Notes: generated from the letters alone by a model not told the origin. 20,544 bases of DNA from an uncultured Collinsella sp. (GCA_902491055.1 CABUGI010000028.1:1-20544); one strand, 5' to 3'. Positions 1 to 7,166 are shown, counted from the stretch's first letter. Program-made: numbers and translations.

Positions 1-314
1 ATGCGCGCGAGGACGGCGCGAAGATCGTGTTTTCGGGCGCGTTGCTGGACGAGGGCCTGGCGAGCGAACGCATCGAGCTCACCGTCGCGGACAACGGCTG
101 CGGCGTGAGCGCGGCCGACCTGCCGCGCGTGTTCGAGAAGGGCTTTACCGGCGATAACGGCCGCACCACCAAGCGCGCAACGGGTATTGGCCTCTACCTG
201 GTGGCGCGCCTGTGCTCCAAGATGGGCATCGACGTCACCGCGGCATCCGACGCCGGCGAAGGCTTTGTCGTCACGTTTGCCTTCTCGACCAACAAGTTCC
301 AATACTTTGAGTAG
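1..314 (+). CDS. Sensor histidine kinase, C-terminal ATPase part (5' end outside window)
   Basis: This is the last ~104 residues of a two-component sensor kinase; reading starts at base 3 with no start codon in the window. The HATPase_c (Bergerat fold) boxes are visible in order: the G1 box DNGCGV, the F box RVFEKGFTG and the G2 box ATGIGLYL. They bind the ATP used to phosphorylate the conserved His, which lies upstream of the window. The pairing of 'FEKGFTGxNGR' with 'TGIGLYL' is typical of the intramembrane-sensing kinases of the BceS/GraS type, which usually work with ABC transporters in antimicrobial-peptide detoxification. That subfamily assignment is inference from a short fragment. The ORF ends with a TAG, and the next gene (hipB) has its own promoter, so this is probably the end of its operon. 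Confidence 0.85.
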   Translation, partial: AREDGAKIVFSGALLDEGLASERIELTVADNGCGVSAADLPRVFEKGFTGDNGRTTKRATGIGLYLVARLCSKMGIDVTAASDAGEGFVVTFAFSTNKFQYFE

Positions 315-359
315 TCGTCGCGGTGTAACGTCCTGGAGCGTCATTCACGTTAAGACATA

Positions 360-414
360 TATCCCAAACGGGATAATTCCATCATGATGTGCTATGATTA
401 TCCCGTTTGGGATA
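360..414 (+). promoter_or_regulatory. hipBA promoter with two HipB-type operator palindromes
   Basis: Two 16-bp palindromes, TATCCCAAACGGGATA (360-375) and TATCCCGTTTGGGATA (399-414), are exact reverse complements of each other, with centres 39 bp apart. The identity extends to 18 bp (360-377 and 397-414). A good -10 hexamer, TATGAT (393-398), sits between them, so operator 1 would cover the -35 area and operator 2 the transcription start. The half-sites TATCC/GGATA match the E. coli HipB operator (TATCC-N8-GGATA, established knowledge), but the spacer here is 6, not 8. The likely role is autorepression by the HipB-HipA complex. No clear -35 box is visible. Confidence 0.8.
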
Positions 415-430
415 ATCATAGGGGATTAGC

Positions 431-676
431 ATGCAAGACTGGAATGAGCGAACGATTTTTGACCCAGCTGAACTCGGTGCATATTTGCGTGAGCGCCGGA
501 AGAAGCTCGGTTATACCCAACGCGATGTGGCTGATTTCAACCAGTGCAGTTTGCGCTTTGTGAGCGAGCTTGAGCGTGGAAAGGCGGGTGCCAATCTTCG
601 CCAAACCCTTCAAATCGCTAACAGCTTGGGGGTCGATTTGATCCTGAGGGAGAGGGGCGACGGTTCATGGCATTAA
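431..676 (+). CDS. hipB: HipB-like antitoxin, XRE-family repressor
   Basis: An 81-residue protein with one helix-turn-helix domain of the XRE/Cro type at about residues 11-65 (AYLRERRKKLGYTQRDVADF...SLRFVSELERGKAGANLRQTLQIANSLGVDL). It is expected to bind the two palindromes just upstream as a dimer and to neutralise the kinase HipA in a complex. The size and the 'FVSELERGK' recognition-helix region are typical of HipB antitoxins. AGGGGA lies 5 nt before the ATG. Its last 10 bases overlap the start of hipA in another frame, so the pair is translationally coupled, as usual for type II toxin-antitoxin modules. Base composition is lower in G+C than the flanking genes. Confidence 0.88.
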   Translation: MQDWNERTIFDPAELGAYLRERRKKLGYTQRDVADFNQCSLRFVSELERGKAGANLRQTLQIANSLGVDLILRERGDGSWH

Positions 677-1956
677 AGGTTTATCGTGAGTATCGGGGAA
701 CGTTTGAGCTGGTCGGAGAATTTGAGAGGGCCGACCCCGTAAACGAGACGTTTGCATATGATGAGGGATATCTTGAACGCGACGATGCTGCCGCACTCTC
801 AGCTTCTCTTCCCTTGCGACATGACCCATATACCAGCAATGAGTTTTCGGCCTTCTTTTCGGGCATGCTTCCCGAGGGCCCGGTTCGGCATGAGCTGTCG
901 ATGCGTTTTCAAATCCCCCAGTCAGACTATTTATCGATGCTCGAGCGTTTGGGCGATGAGTGCGTTGGTGCCTTGAGGTTTCTCGGCGATGAGAAATCGA
1001 GCTACGATCCGGGCTATCGTCCTCTGCAAGACGAGGATTTTGAGGCACTTTCTAAGGCGGAAGTGTTTGAGATTGCAAATGATATGCAGGATTCGAGGCT
1101 GTCGTTGGCGGGCGCTCAGTCTAAAACCGGTTGGTTTTTACCGCGCGGTAAAGATGCAAAAAAGGCCGAGTCGGGGGATTGGATGCTGCCGCTCGGCTCT
1201 GCCCCCTCGACTCACATAGTCAAGATTGCTTCAACTAAACATCCGGATTTGCCGTTCAACGAATTAATTTGCATGACGGCAGCGTCTGCTGCTGGGCTTG
1301 AAATTGCCCGTTCAGAAGCTTCGGATACGATTCCTGGTGCGTTCTTTTCCGAGCGTTATGACAGAATCTGGAGCAATGAGCCGCCGTCGATGAGCGGATT
1401 CGATGTGCCTCTGAGGCTGCATCAGGAGGATTTTTGCCAAGCGGTTGGCTGGCCTTCGTATATGAAATACGAGACACGTCCCGATAGCTGCTATATGGTT
1501 CTTTGCGGCCGATTGATAAGAGAGCAATCGTCTAACGTAATTGCTGATACTCAAATGTTCGCTCGTCAGGTAATGGTCGATTATGCGTTGGGGAATTGCG
1601 ACTCGCATCTCAAGAACCATTCGTTTCTCTATAGTCCGAGTTGGCGGGAAAAGAGGTTGGCCCCTGCATACGATATTATCTGCACGACGATAATGGGATA
1701 CGACCATAATCTTGGGATTGATATTGGGGATCACCGGGTGATCGATGGGGTGACTCCTGAAGATTTCGAATTCATGTCTCAAGATTTGCATCTACCACTC
1801 AAGATGATTAAGAACATCGCGGCGGAAGTGGCTGAAGGGGTGTCTGCCCAGCTTGCAGAACTTGCCTCTGCAACCGGAGATTTGGGTAGGGTCGCTCTGA
1901 AAATTCAGACGGACTCCGTTGAGAGAATGAGGGTTCTGGAGCAATTCTCAGTCTAA
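667..1956 (+). CDS. hipA: HipA-like serine/threonine kinase toxin
   Basis: A full-length (429 aa) HipA-family kinase. In E. coli HipA phosphorylates glutamyl-tRNA synthetase and so triggers growth arrest and persistence; the target here is unknown. The N-terminal Couple_hipA subdomain covers about residues 1-110 (FFSGMLPEGPVRHEL at 63-77). The kinase part shows LSLAGAQSKTGW (145-156) with S146 matching the autophosphorylated Ser150 of E. coli, PSTHIVK (180-186) for ATP binding, LPFNEL (195-200), LHQEDFCQAVG (251-261), the catalytic loop NCDSHLKN (310-317, D312) and the metal-binding APAYDII (332-338, D336). All key residues are present, so the toxin should be active unless HipB holds it. Start ATG overlaps the end of hipB. 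The gene is A+T-richer than its neighbours, which suggests horizontal transfer. Confidence 0.92.
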   Translation: MALKVYREYRGTFELVGEFERADPVNETFAYDEGYLERDDAAALSASLPLRHDPYTSNEFSAFFSGMLPEGPVRHELSMRFQIPQSDYLSMLERLGDECVGALRFLGDEKSSYDPGYRPLQDEDFEALSKAEVFEIANDMQDSRLSLAGAQSKTGWFLPRGKDAKKAESGDWMLPLGSAPSTHIVKIASTKHPDLPFNELICMTAASAAGLEIARSEASDTIPGAFFSERYDRIWSNEPPSMSGFDVPLRLHQEDFCQAVGWPSYMKYETRPDSCYMVLCGRLIREQSSNVIADTQMFARQVMVDYALGNCDSHLKNHSFLYSPSWREKRLAPAYDIICTTIMGYDHNLGIDIGDHRVIDGVTPEDFEFMSQDLHLPLKMIKNIAAEVAEGVSAQLAELASATGDLGRVALKIQTDSVERMRVLEQFSV

Positions 1957-1961
1957 AGCAA

Positions 1962-1990
1962 AGCGGGGCCACCGTAATTGTGGCCCCGCT
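1962..1990. terminator. Shared hairpin between convergent hipA and usp
   Basis: A perfect 11-bp stem (1962-1972 with 1980-1990, AGCGGGGCCAC paired) around a 7-nt loop lies 5 bases after the hipA stop and about 57 bases beyond the usp stop on the other strand. No long U tract follows on either strand; the minus strand has the better one (TTTGCTTT). It probably ends transcription from both sides. Confidence 0.65.
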
Positions 1991-2046
1991 CTTGGAAGAC
2001 TTGGGCACGCGGGCTTGCGCTCCGCGATGCGTTAGGCGTACGTTTG

Positions 2047-2484
2047 CTATTTCACGACCAAGATGTCGCAGTCCGTGTTGCGCAGCAGGAACGTCGAAAT
2101 CGAACCCAGCAGCGCATACTTGATCGAGGACAGGCCGCGGGCGCCGCAGAGCACCAGGTCGGGCTTAACCACGTCGAGCATCTCGTCCTTGAGCGTCTCG
2201 CGAATACGGCCGGCGCGAATCATGACCTCGACCTCGGGAATATCGGGATTGGCCTTGGCCTCTTCGAGCTGCTTGGCGATGGAGTTCTTAAATGCCTCCT
2301 CTAGGCCGTTGACCAGATCGACCGGATAGGAACCGGCGCTCTCGAGCGCCGTGGAATCGATAACGTGGCCGATGATTAGCTTGGCGCCGTTGTTCGCGGC
2401 GACCTTGATGGCGCGTGCGAGCACAAAATCCTGCTGCTCAGTACCGTCGAGTGAAACAAATACCTTGGTGTAGCCCTCGTTCAT
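2047..2484 (-). CDS. Universal stress protein (UspA family), ATP-binding type
   Basis: A single-domain, 145-residue cytoplasmic Usp protein. The N-terminus YTKVFVSLDGTEQQDFVLARA is the usual first strand and Asp-containing loop. The C-terminus carries the nucleotide-binding pattern G-2x-G-9x-G-S as CGARGLSSIKYALLGSIS, so it belongs to the ATP-binding UspFG/MJ0577-like group rather than the non-binding UspA group. Such proteins form dimers and support survival under stress or energy limitation; the exact role here cannot be read from sequence. The AAGGAGGA ribosome site ends 5 nt before the ATG. It is divergent from uppP and convergent with hipA, and appears monocistronic. Confidence 0.93.
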   Translation of the reverse strand: MNEGYTKVFVSLDGTEQQDFVLARAIKVAANNGAKLIIGHVIDSTALESAGSYPVDLVNGLEEAFKNSIAKQLEEAKANPDIPEVEVMIRAGRIRETLKDEMLDVVKPDLVLCGARGLSSIKYALLGSISTFLLRNTDCDILVVK

Positions 2485-2731
2485 GGTTTCCTCCTTGGTC
2501 TATCGCACGGGCGCGGGGCTCGTGCATCGGGCGGGCGCGGGCGCGTTGGCCGCCGGACACTTTATCTTGTTGCAGTTATACCCAAGGATTTGGGTTTGAC
2601 CGCTCGCAATTCTGTGAACGGGCGAGTTTTTTGGTAAGGGTAGGCGTAGACGCGCCCGAACGGTTGATAATGGGACATCGCCCGCACCGTCCGCAGAACA
2701 ATATCGGCGGGTGTCTAACGAGGGGGTCCCT
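2485..2731. promoter_or_regulatory. Divergent usp/uppP promoter region
   Basis: This 247-nt gap separates two divergent genes. On the minus strand a TATAAC -10-like box (2575-2580) could serve usp, overlapping a small palindrome ACCCAA-ggat-TTGGGT (2580-2595). On the plus strand TGATAAT (2665-2671) could be an extended -10 for uppP. No convincing -35 hexamers were found, so these are candidates only. A weak hairpin with CTCGC/GCGAG arms followed by TTTTTT lies around 2603-2632 (+). No protein-coding signal was seen. Confidence 0.35.
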
Positions 2732-3712
2732 TTGGATATTATCGAGCTTCTAAAATCTGCCTTCATGGGCCTGGTCGAGGGCATCACCGAATGGCTGCCT
2801 GTTTCGTCGACCGGTCACATGATCTTGGTGGACGAGTTCGTCAAGATGAACGTGAGCGAGACGTTCTGGAATATGTTCCTGGTCGTGATTCAGCTCGGCG
2901 CCATTCTGGCCGTCTGTGTGCTGTTCTTCCATGAGCTCAATCCGTTCTCGCCCAGCAAGGGCAAGGAGGGCCGTCGCGACACCTGGGTGCTGTGGGGCAA
3001 GATTGTGCTCGGCTGCATTCCCGCCGCGGCGATCGGTCTGCCGCTTAACGACTGGATGGAGGAGCATTTCTACAATGCTCCCGTCGTGGCGCTGGCGCTC
3101 ATTGTGTACGGCGTGCTGTTTATCGTGATCGAGAACTGGCGCGCGAGCAAGCGCGAGGAAATGGCCGTTGCCGGTTCGTTTGGTTCGCGTGCTGTGGTGT
3201 CGGGTGGACGTCCCGCCGGTGCGCACTTTGCGGCGCCCGCCGCGGCTACCGCTGAGGATGAGGACGATGACGAGAATCTGGACTTTGGCTCCATCGCCAC
3301 GCTCGAGGACCTGAGCTGGAAGACTGCGCTGGGTATCGGCTGCTTCCAGGTGCTTTCGCTGGTGCCTGGTACGTCTCGCTCCGGTTCTACCATCATCGGC
3401 GGCCTGCTTTTGGGCTGCACGCGTTCGGTGGCGTCCAAGTTTACGTTCTTCCTGGCCATTCCTGTCATGTTTGGCGCGAGTGCGCTCAAGCTGGTCAAGT
3501 ATTTCATCAAGGGCGGTACGTTCGGCGCCAACGAGGTCGCTATCCTGGGCGTGGGCTGCGTTGTGGCCTTTGTGGTTTCGCTCATCGCTATCAAGTGGCT
3601 TATGGGCTTCGTCCGCCGTCACGACTTTAAGTGCTTCGGCGTCTACCGCATCATTCTGGGCATCGTGGTGCTTGCGTACTTCTTTGTTCTGGAGCCTATG
3701 CTCGGCCTGTAA
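2732..3712 (+). CDS. uppP: Undecaprenyl-diphosphate phosphatase (UppP/BacA)
   Basis: An integral membrane phosphatase that converts undecaprenyl diphosphate to the monophosphate, recycling the lipid carrier of peptidoglycan synthesis; overexpression confers bacitracin resistance in other species. Both family motifs are present: EGITEWLPVSSTGH (residues 16-29) and PGTSRSGST (212-220). I chose the TTG at 2732 (protein MDIIELLKSA...) because GAGGGGG lies 5 nt upstream and the N-terminus then matches the family; an in-frame GTG at 2711 would add 7 residues but has no ribosome site. At 326 aa it is longer than the usual ~270, owing to a ~50-residue hydrophilic loop (about 138-190) rich in Ala, Pro and Asp/Glu. 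Confidence 0.95.
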   Translation: MDIIELLKSAFMGLVEGITEWLPVSSTGHMILVDEFVKMNVSETFWNMFLVVIQLGAILAVCVLFFHELNPFSPSKGKEGRRDTWVLWGKIVLGCIPAAAIGLPLNDWMEEHFYNAPVVALALIVYGVLFIVIENWRASKREEMAVAGSFGSRAVVSGGRPAGAHFAAPAAATAEDEDDDENLDFGSIATLEDLSWKTALGIGCFQVLSLVPGTSRSGSTIIGGLLLGCTRSVASKFTFFLAIPVMFGASALKLVKYFIKGGTFGANEVAILGVGCVVAFVVSLIAIKWLMGFVRRHDFKCFGVYRIILGIVVLAYFFVLEPMLGL

Positions 3713-3756
3713 CTTGGTTGACGCTGCGCGGCGGCCAGAGCGACAACTTGTCATTC

Positions 3757-3798
3757 AAAGGGGGTGGCATGACCAAAAGGTCTATGCCGCCCCCTTTT
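3757..3798 (+). terminator. Intrinsic terminator of uppP
   Basis: A long hairpin: AAAGGGGGTGGCAT pairs with ATGCCGCCCCCTTT through one G-U wobble, capped by GACC-AAAA-GGTC with a single bulged T, and followed by TTTT. It lies 44 nt after the uppP stop. Confidence 0.85.
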
Positions 3799-3874
3799 CA
3801 TGCCAATTTGTTCGCCCTGACCGTCGCTCGCTGCTGCTGCCATGACATCGGTGGTTTCGTGATTGTCAATAGAT

Positions 3875-3905
3875 TGGTGCAAAGTAACCTGACCCCATTG
3901 CGCCA
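3875..3905 (+). repeat. 31-bp hairpin repeat, copy 1
   Basis: An 8-bp stem (TGGTGCAA at 3875-3882 with TTGCGCCA at 3898-3905, one T-G wobble) encloses a 15-nt loop containing GTAACCTGACCCC. The 23 bases 3874-3896 are the exact reverse complement of 10256-10278 (copy 2). It lies in the intergenic stretch between the uppP terminator and the pcrA promoter. Conserved loop plus preserved stem suggest a dispersed, structured intergenic element. The rest of 3713-4045 holds only the uppP terminator and the pcrA promoter. Confidence 0.7.
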
Positions 3906-3978
3906 AATCCGCTGGGGCGGGCCTGACGGCGGCGCACGGAGTCGTGGTGTGATTTGCGTCGGTGTCCGCGCGGCTCGG

Positions 3979-3984
3979 TATACT
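3979..3984 (+). promoter_or_regulatory. Candidate -10 box for pcrA
   Basis: TATACT lies 62 nt before the pcrA ATG. The same hexamer occurs in the gaps before the aminotransferase and tatA. The best -35 match (TTGCGT, 3954-3959) is 19 nt away and weak. Confidence 0.4.
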
Positions 3985-4045
3985 GGTACGGCTCAAACTA
4001 TGGCGCTGCCCGCAGGCGCGCCGTCCGTCAGATGAGGAGTCGCCC

Positions 4046-6946
4046 ATGACCCAGCCCTTGCCCTGGGAAAAGAACGCCGCAGTACCCGTGCCGCCCACGC
4101 CGGAACCCGTGCCGCTCGATGCATACACCGCCCCCGCTGCGCCGGAGCCCGAGCTCGTCCCGCTCGACATCTACGACGCTCCCGCGCCGGCACCCAAACC
4201 CGCCAAGCCGCTTGTCGACATCGACAGCCTTAATCCCGCCCAGCGCGAGGCGGTCCTGACCACCGAGGGTCCGTTGCTGGTCCTTGCCGGCGCCGGCTCG
4301 GGCAAGACCCGCGTCTTGACCTTCCGCATCGCACATATGCTCGGCGACCTGGGCGTTAAGCCCTGGCAGATCCTTGCCATCACGTTTACCAACAAGGCCG
4401 CGGCCGAGATGCGCGAGCGTCTGGCGGCACTCATCCCCAGCGGTACCCGCGGCATGTGGGTGTGCACCTTCCATGCTATGTGCGTGCGCATGCTGCGCGA
4501 GGACGCTGACCTGCTGGGCTACACCGGTCAGTTCACCATCTACGATGACGACGATTCCAAGCGCATGGTGCGCGATATTATGCAGGCGCTCGGCATTGAG
4601 CAAAAGCAATTCCCCATCAATATGATCCGCAGCAAGATCAGTTCGGCCAAAAACGCCATGATCGGCCCCGAGGACATGCTCAAATCCGCCGACAGCCCCA
4701 ACGACAAAAAGGCCGCGCAGGTCTACCTGGAGCTGGAACGCCGCCTGCGCGCCGCCAACGCGATGGACTTCGACGACCTGCTCGTGCGCACGCTTGAGCT
4801 GCTGCGCACCCGCCCCGAGGTGCTCGATAAGTACCAAGAGCGTTTCCGCTACATTAGCGTCGACGAGTATCAGGACACCAACCACGTCCAGTACGAGATC
4901 GCCAACCTGCTGGCCGCCAAGTACCAAAACCTCATGGTCGTGGGCGACGACGACCAGTCCATTTACAGCTGGCGCGGTGCCGACATCACCAACATCCTGG
5001 ACTTTGAGAAGGACTTTAAAAACTGCAAGACCGTCAAGCTGGAGCAGAACTACCGCTCCACGGGTCATATCCTGAGCGCCGCCAACGCCGTGGTGCGTCA
5101 CAACTCGCAGCGCAAGGACAAGCGCCTGTTTACGGCCGAGGGCGACGGCGAGAAGATCCAGGCCTTCCAGGCAAGCGACGAGCGCGACGAGGGCCGCTGG
5201 ATTGCCGGCGAGATCGAAAAGCTGCACTCCAAGGGCACGAGTTACGACGATATCGCCGTGTTCTACCGCACCAACGCCCAGTCGCGTATCCTCGAAGATA
5301 TGTTCCTGCGCGCAGGCGTGCCCTACAAGATTGTGGGCGGCACGCGATTCTTCGATCGTGCCGAGATCCGCGACGTCATGGCCTACCTCAAGATGATCGT
5401 GAACCCGGCAGACGAGATGAGCGTCAAGCGCGTCATCAACACGCCGCGCCGCGGCATCGGCTCCACCTCGATCCAAAAGATTGAGCAGCTGGCGCGCGAC
5501 AACCGTTGCTCGTTCTTCCAGGCTTGCGAGATCGCAACGGCCGAGACGGGCATGTTTAGCGCCAAGGTGCGTAACGGCCTGTCGAGCTTTGTGTCGCTGG
5601 TGCGCGAGGGCCGTCGCATGGGTGGCGAGCTCAAGGACGTCGTCGAGATGATTGTCGATAAGACGGGCCTGCTGCAGGCTTTCCGCGCCGAGGGCACCAT
5701 GGAGTCCGAGAGCCGCGCCGAGAACATCCAGGAATTCCTGGGCGTCGCCGCCGAATTTGAGGAGACGCACGAGGATATCGAGGGTACGCTCGAGAGCCTA
5801 GAAGAGCTGCGCGCAGCCGGTGTTGCCGACGTGCCTGCCGGCGCCGAGCCCGAGACCGTCGTGTTGAGCGCGCCTGCGCCCGAGCCCGGTCCGTCTGCGC
5901 CCGCGTCTTCGTTTGAGGCGCTCGTTGGCGCGCGCGATGCCGCGGGCTCTAATCCGCTCGATGGCTTGGCCGCTCCGGCACTGTCTCCGCAGGATGCCCT
6001 GGCCGCCGCCATCGCGGGCAACGCGTATGCCGCGCCGACGGAGCTGCCGGCGGGTGCCGTGCATGCCGACGAGATCGAGCGCACCTACGGCCCGCTCACC
6101 TGCAAAGCGCTGCCTGCACTCATGGAGTGGCTGGCCCTGCGCTCCGACTTGGATTCCCTGGCCGGCGAGACGCATGCCATCACCATGATGACCATCCACT
6201 CCGCCAAGGGCCTGGAGTTCCCGGCGGTGTTCGTGGCCGGCATGGAGGAGGGTATCTTCCCGCACGTGCACGACTTTGGCGGTAGTGACGATCCGGGCAA
6301 GCTCGAGGAGGAGCGTCGCTTGGCCTACGTCGCCATCACGCGCGCTCGCAAGCGCCTGTTCCTGACCTATGCGGCCACGCGTCGCACCTACGGCTCGACC
6401 TCTGCCAACCCGCGCTCGCGCTTCCTCAACGAGATTCCGTTTGAGGACATCGAGTTTAGCGGTATCGGTTCTGCCGGTTTTGAGGGCACGGGCTGGGAGA
6501 AGCGCGGCGACCGTCACGGCACGTTTGGCTCGGGTATGGGCTCGGACATGTATGGCGGCAAGGTGTTCGGTTCGCATACGCGCTCGACCGGCGGTTCCGG
6601 TTCGCGCGGCGGATCGAGCTTTGATGACTTCTTTGGCGGCAGCAGCTATGGGACCGAGCGCCATCGTGGGGTCTCGCCCGACGCTGGTCGTGTTGCCTCG
6701 ACCTTTGGCTCGGGCGCGCCGCGAGCCAAAAAGCCGTCATCCAAGGTATCCCCGACGGTGGAGCGCAAGGTCGATCGTGCCAGCGCATCGCAAGACTTTG
6801 CCGCGGGCGATACCGTGAGCCACAAGACCTTTGGCACGGGTACCGTGATCTCGGTCGCTGGAGACATGATCGAGGTCCAATTCGAAAAGACCGGCCAGAC
6901 CAAAAAACTGATGAAGGGCTTTGCTCCAATCGTCAAGCTGTCGTAA
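4046..6946 (+). CDS. pcrA: ATP-dependent DNA helicase PcrA/UvrD
   Basis: A 966-residue superfamily 1A helicase that unwinds DNA 3'-5' in nucleotide excision and mismatch repair and clears RNA polymerase and recombinase from DNA. Motifs: Walker A AGAGSGKT (81-88), Walker B VDEYQDTN (272-279), QSIYSWRGAD (304-313), LEQNYRSTG (332-340), TIHSAKGLEF (716-725) and EEERRLAYVAITRA (754-767). The C-terminus (about 905-966, SHKTFGTGTVISVAGDMIEVQF) is the Tudor-like domain that binds RNA polymerase in PcrA. The ATG at 4046 is chosen because GAGGAG ends 6 nt upstream. Three low-complexity additions stand out: an N-terminal Pro/Ala leader (1-55) with a duplicated VPLDxYxAPA motif, an Ala/Pro-rich insert (about 588-690) and a Gly/Ser-rich stretch (about 806-880). 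These make it longer than typical PcrA (~730-780). Confidence 0.96.
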   Translation: MTQPLPWEKNAAVPVPPTPEPVPLDAYTAPAAPEPELVPLDIYDAPAPAPKPAKPLVDIDSLNPAQREAVLTTEGPLLVLAGAGSGKTRVLTFRIAHMLGDLGVKPWQILAITFTNKAAAEMRERLAALIPSGTRGMWVCTFHAMCVRMLREDADLLGYTGQFTIYDDDDSKRMVRDIMQALGIEQKQFPINMIRSKISSAKNAMIGPEDMLKSADSPNDKKAAQVYLELERRLRAANAMDFDDLLVRTLELLRTRPEVLDKYQERFRYISVDEYQDTNHVQYEIANLLAAKYQNLMVVGDDDQSIYSWRGADITNILDFEKDFKNCKTVKLEQNYRSTGHILSAANAVVRHNSQRKDKRLFTAEGDGEKIQAFQASDERDEGRWIAGEIEKLHSKGTSYDDIAVFYRTNAQSRILEDMFLRAGVPYKIVGGTRFFDRAEIRDVMAYLKMIVNPADEMSVKRVINTPRRGIGSTSIQKIEQLARDNRCSFFQACEIATAETGMFSAKVRNGLSSFVSLVREGRRMGGELKDVVEMIVDKTGLLQAFRAEGTMESESRAENIQEFLGVAAEFEETHEDIEGTLESLEELRAAGVADVPAGAEPETVVLSAPAPEPGPSAPASSFEALVGARDAAGSNPLDGLAAPALSPQDALAAAIAGNAYAAPTELPAGAVHADEIERTYGPLTCKALPALMEWLALRSDLDSLAGETHAITMMTIHSAKGLEFPAVFVAGMEEGIFPHVHDFGGSDDPGKLEEERRLAYVAITRARKRLFLTYAATRRTYGSTSANPRSRFLNEIPFEDIEFSGIGSAGFEGTGWEKRGDRHGTFGSGMGSDMYGGKVFGSHTRSTGGSGSRGGSSFDDFFGGSSYGTERHRGVSPDAGRVASTFGSGAPRAKKPSSKVSPTVERKVDRASASQDFAAGDTVSHKTFGTGTVISVAGDMIEVQFEKTGQTKKLMKGFAPIVKLS

Positions 6947-6953
6947 TCCCGGC

Positions 6954-7083
6954 GGACCCGGGCGGGCGTATGGGGCAACATCGCCTGCTCGGGCAGTCCT
7001 GCGCAAGACGGAGAGCACATTAAGTGCTCTCCTTTGCGTGCGGAACTCGCGATCGATGTTGCCCCATACGCCCGCCCAGGTCC
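6954..7083. repeat. 130-nt nested palindrome between convergent pcrA and manA
   Basis: Outer arms 6954-6983 and 7054-7083 are 30 bp long and complementary with a single mismatch, 24 of them uninterrupted (6960-6983 with 7054-7077). The interior is again an imperfect palindrome (around 6996-7053) closing on a perfect 9-bp hairpin at 7010-7032. The whole could fold into one long stem as RNA or extrude as a cruciform. No target-site duplication or coding sequence is visible. It lies 7 nt after the pcrA stop codon. Confidence 0.9.
7010..7035 (+). terminator. Inner hairpin, probable pcrA terminator
   Basis: GGAGAGCAC (7010-7018) pairs perfectly with GTGCTCTCC (7024-7032) around ATTAA and is followed by TTT. 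It forms the tip of the larger palindrome. Confidence 0.6.
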
Positions 7084-7100
7084 TTAGATAACGTTGCTTG

Positions 7101-7129
7101 CGAACGTCGCTCTGCTCGTTCGTCTTTTT
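7101..7129 (+). terminator. Second candidate terminator downstream of pcrA
   Basis: CGAACG (7101-7106) pairs with CGTTCG (7117-7122) around a 10-nt loop, followed by TC and TTTTT (7125-7129). The stem is short, so this would be a back-up site. Confidence 0.45.
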
Positions 7130-7166
7130 GGTCTGGAGAGCCGGGTGAGCTGATAAATAGATATGG

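Noticed and set aside
2595..2640. A terminator before uppP
   Set aside because: The CTCGC/GCGAG stem is only 5 bp with a long loop, so the following T run is not enough to call one.
4028..5770. A 580-codon minus-strand frame
   Set aside because: It is antisense to pcrA, whose helicase motifs are unmistakable, and its composition is that of a G+C shadow.
6954..7083. An insertion sequence or CRISPR repeat
   Set aside because: There is no transposase, no target-site duplication and no regular spacer pattern; it is a single nested palindrome.
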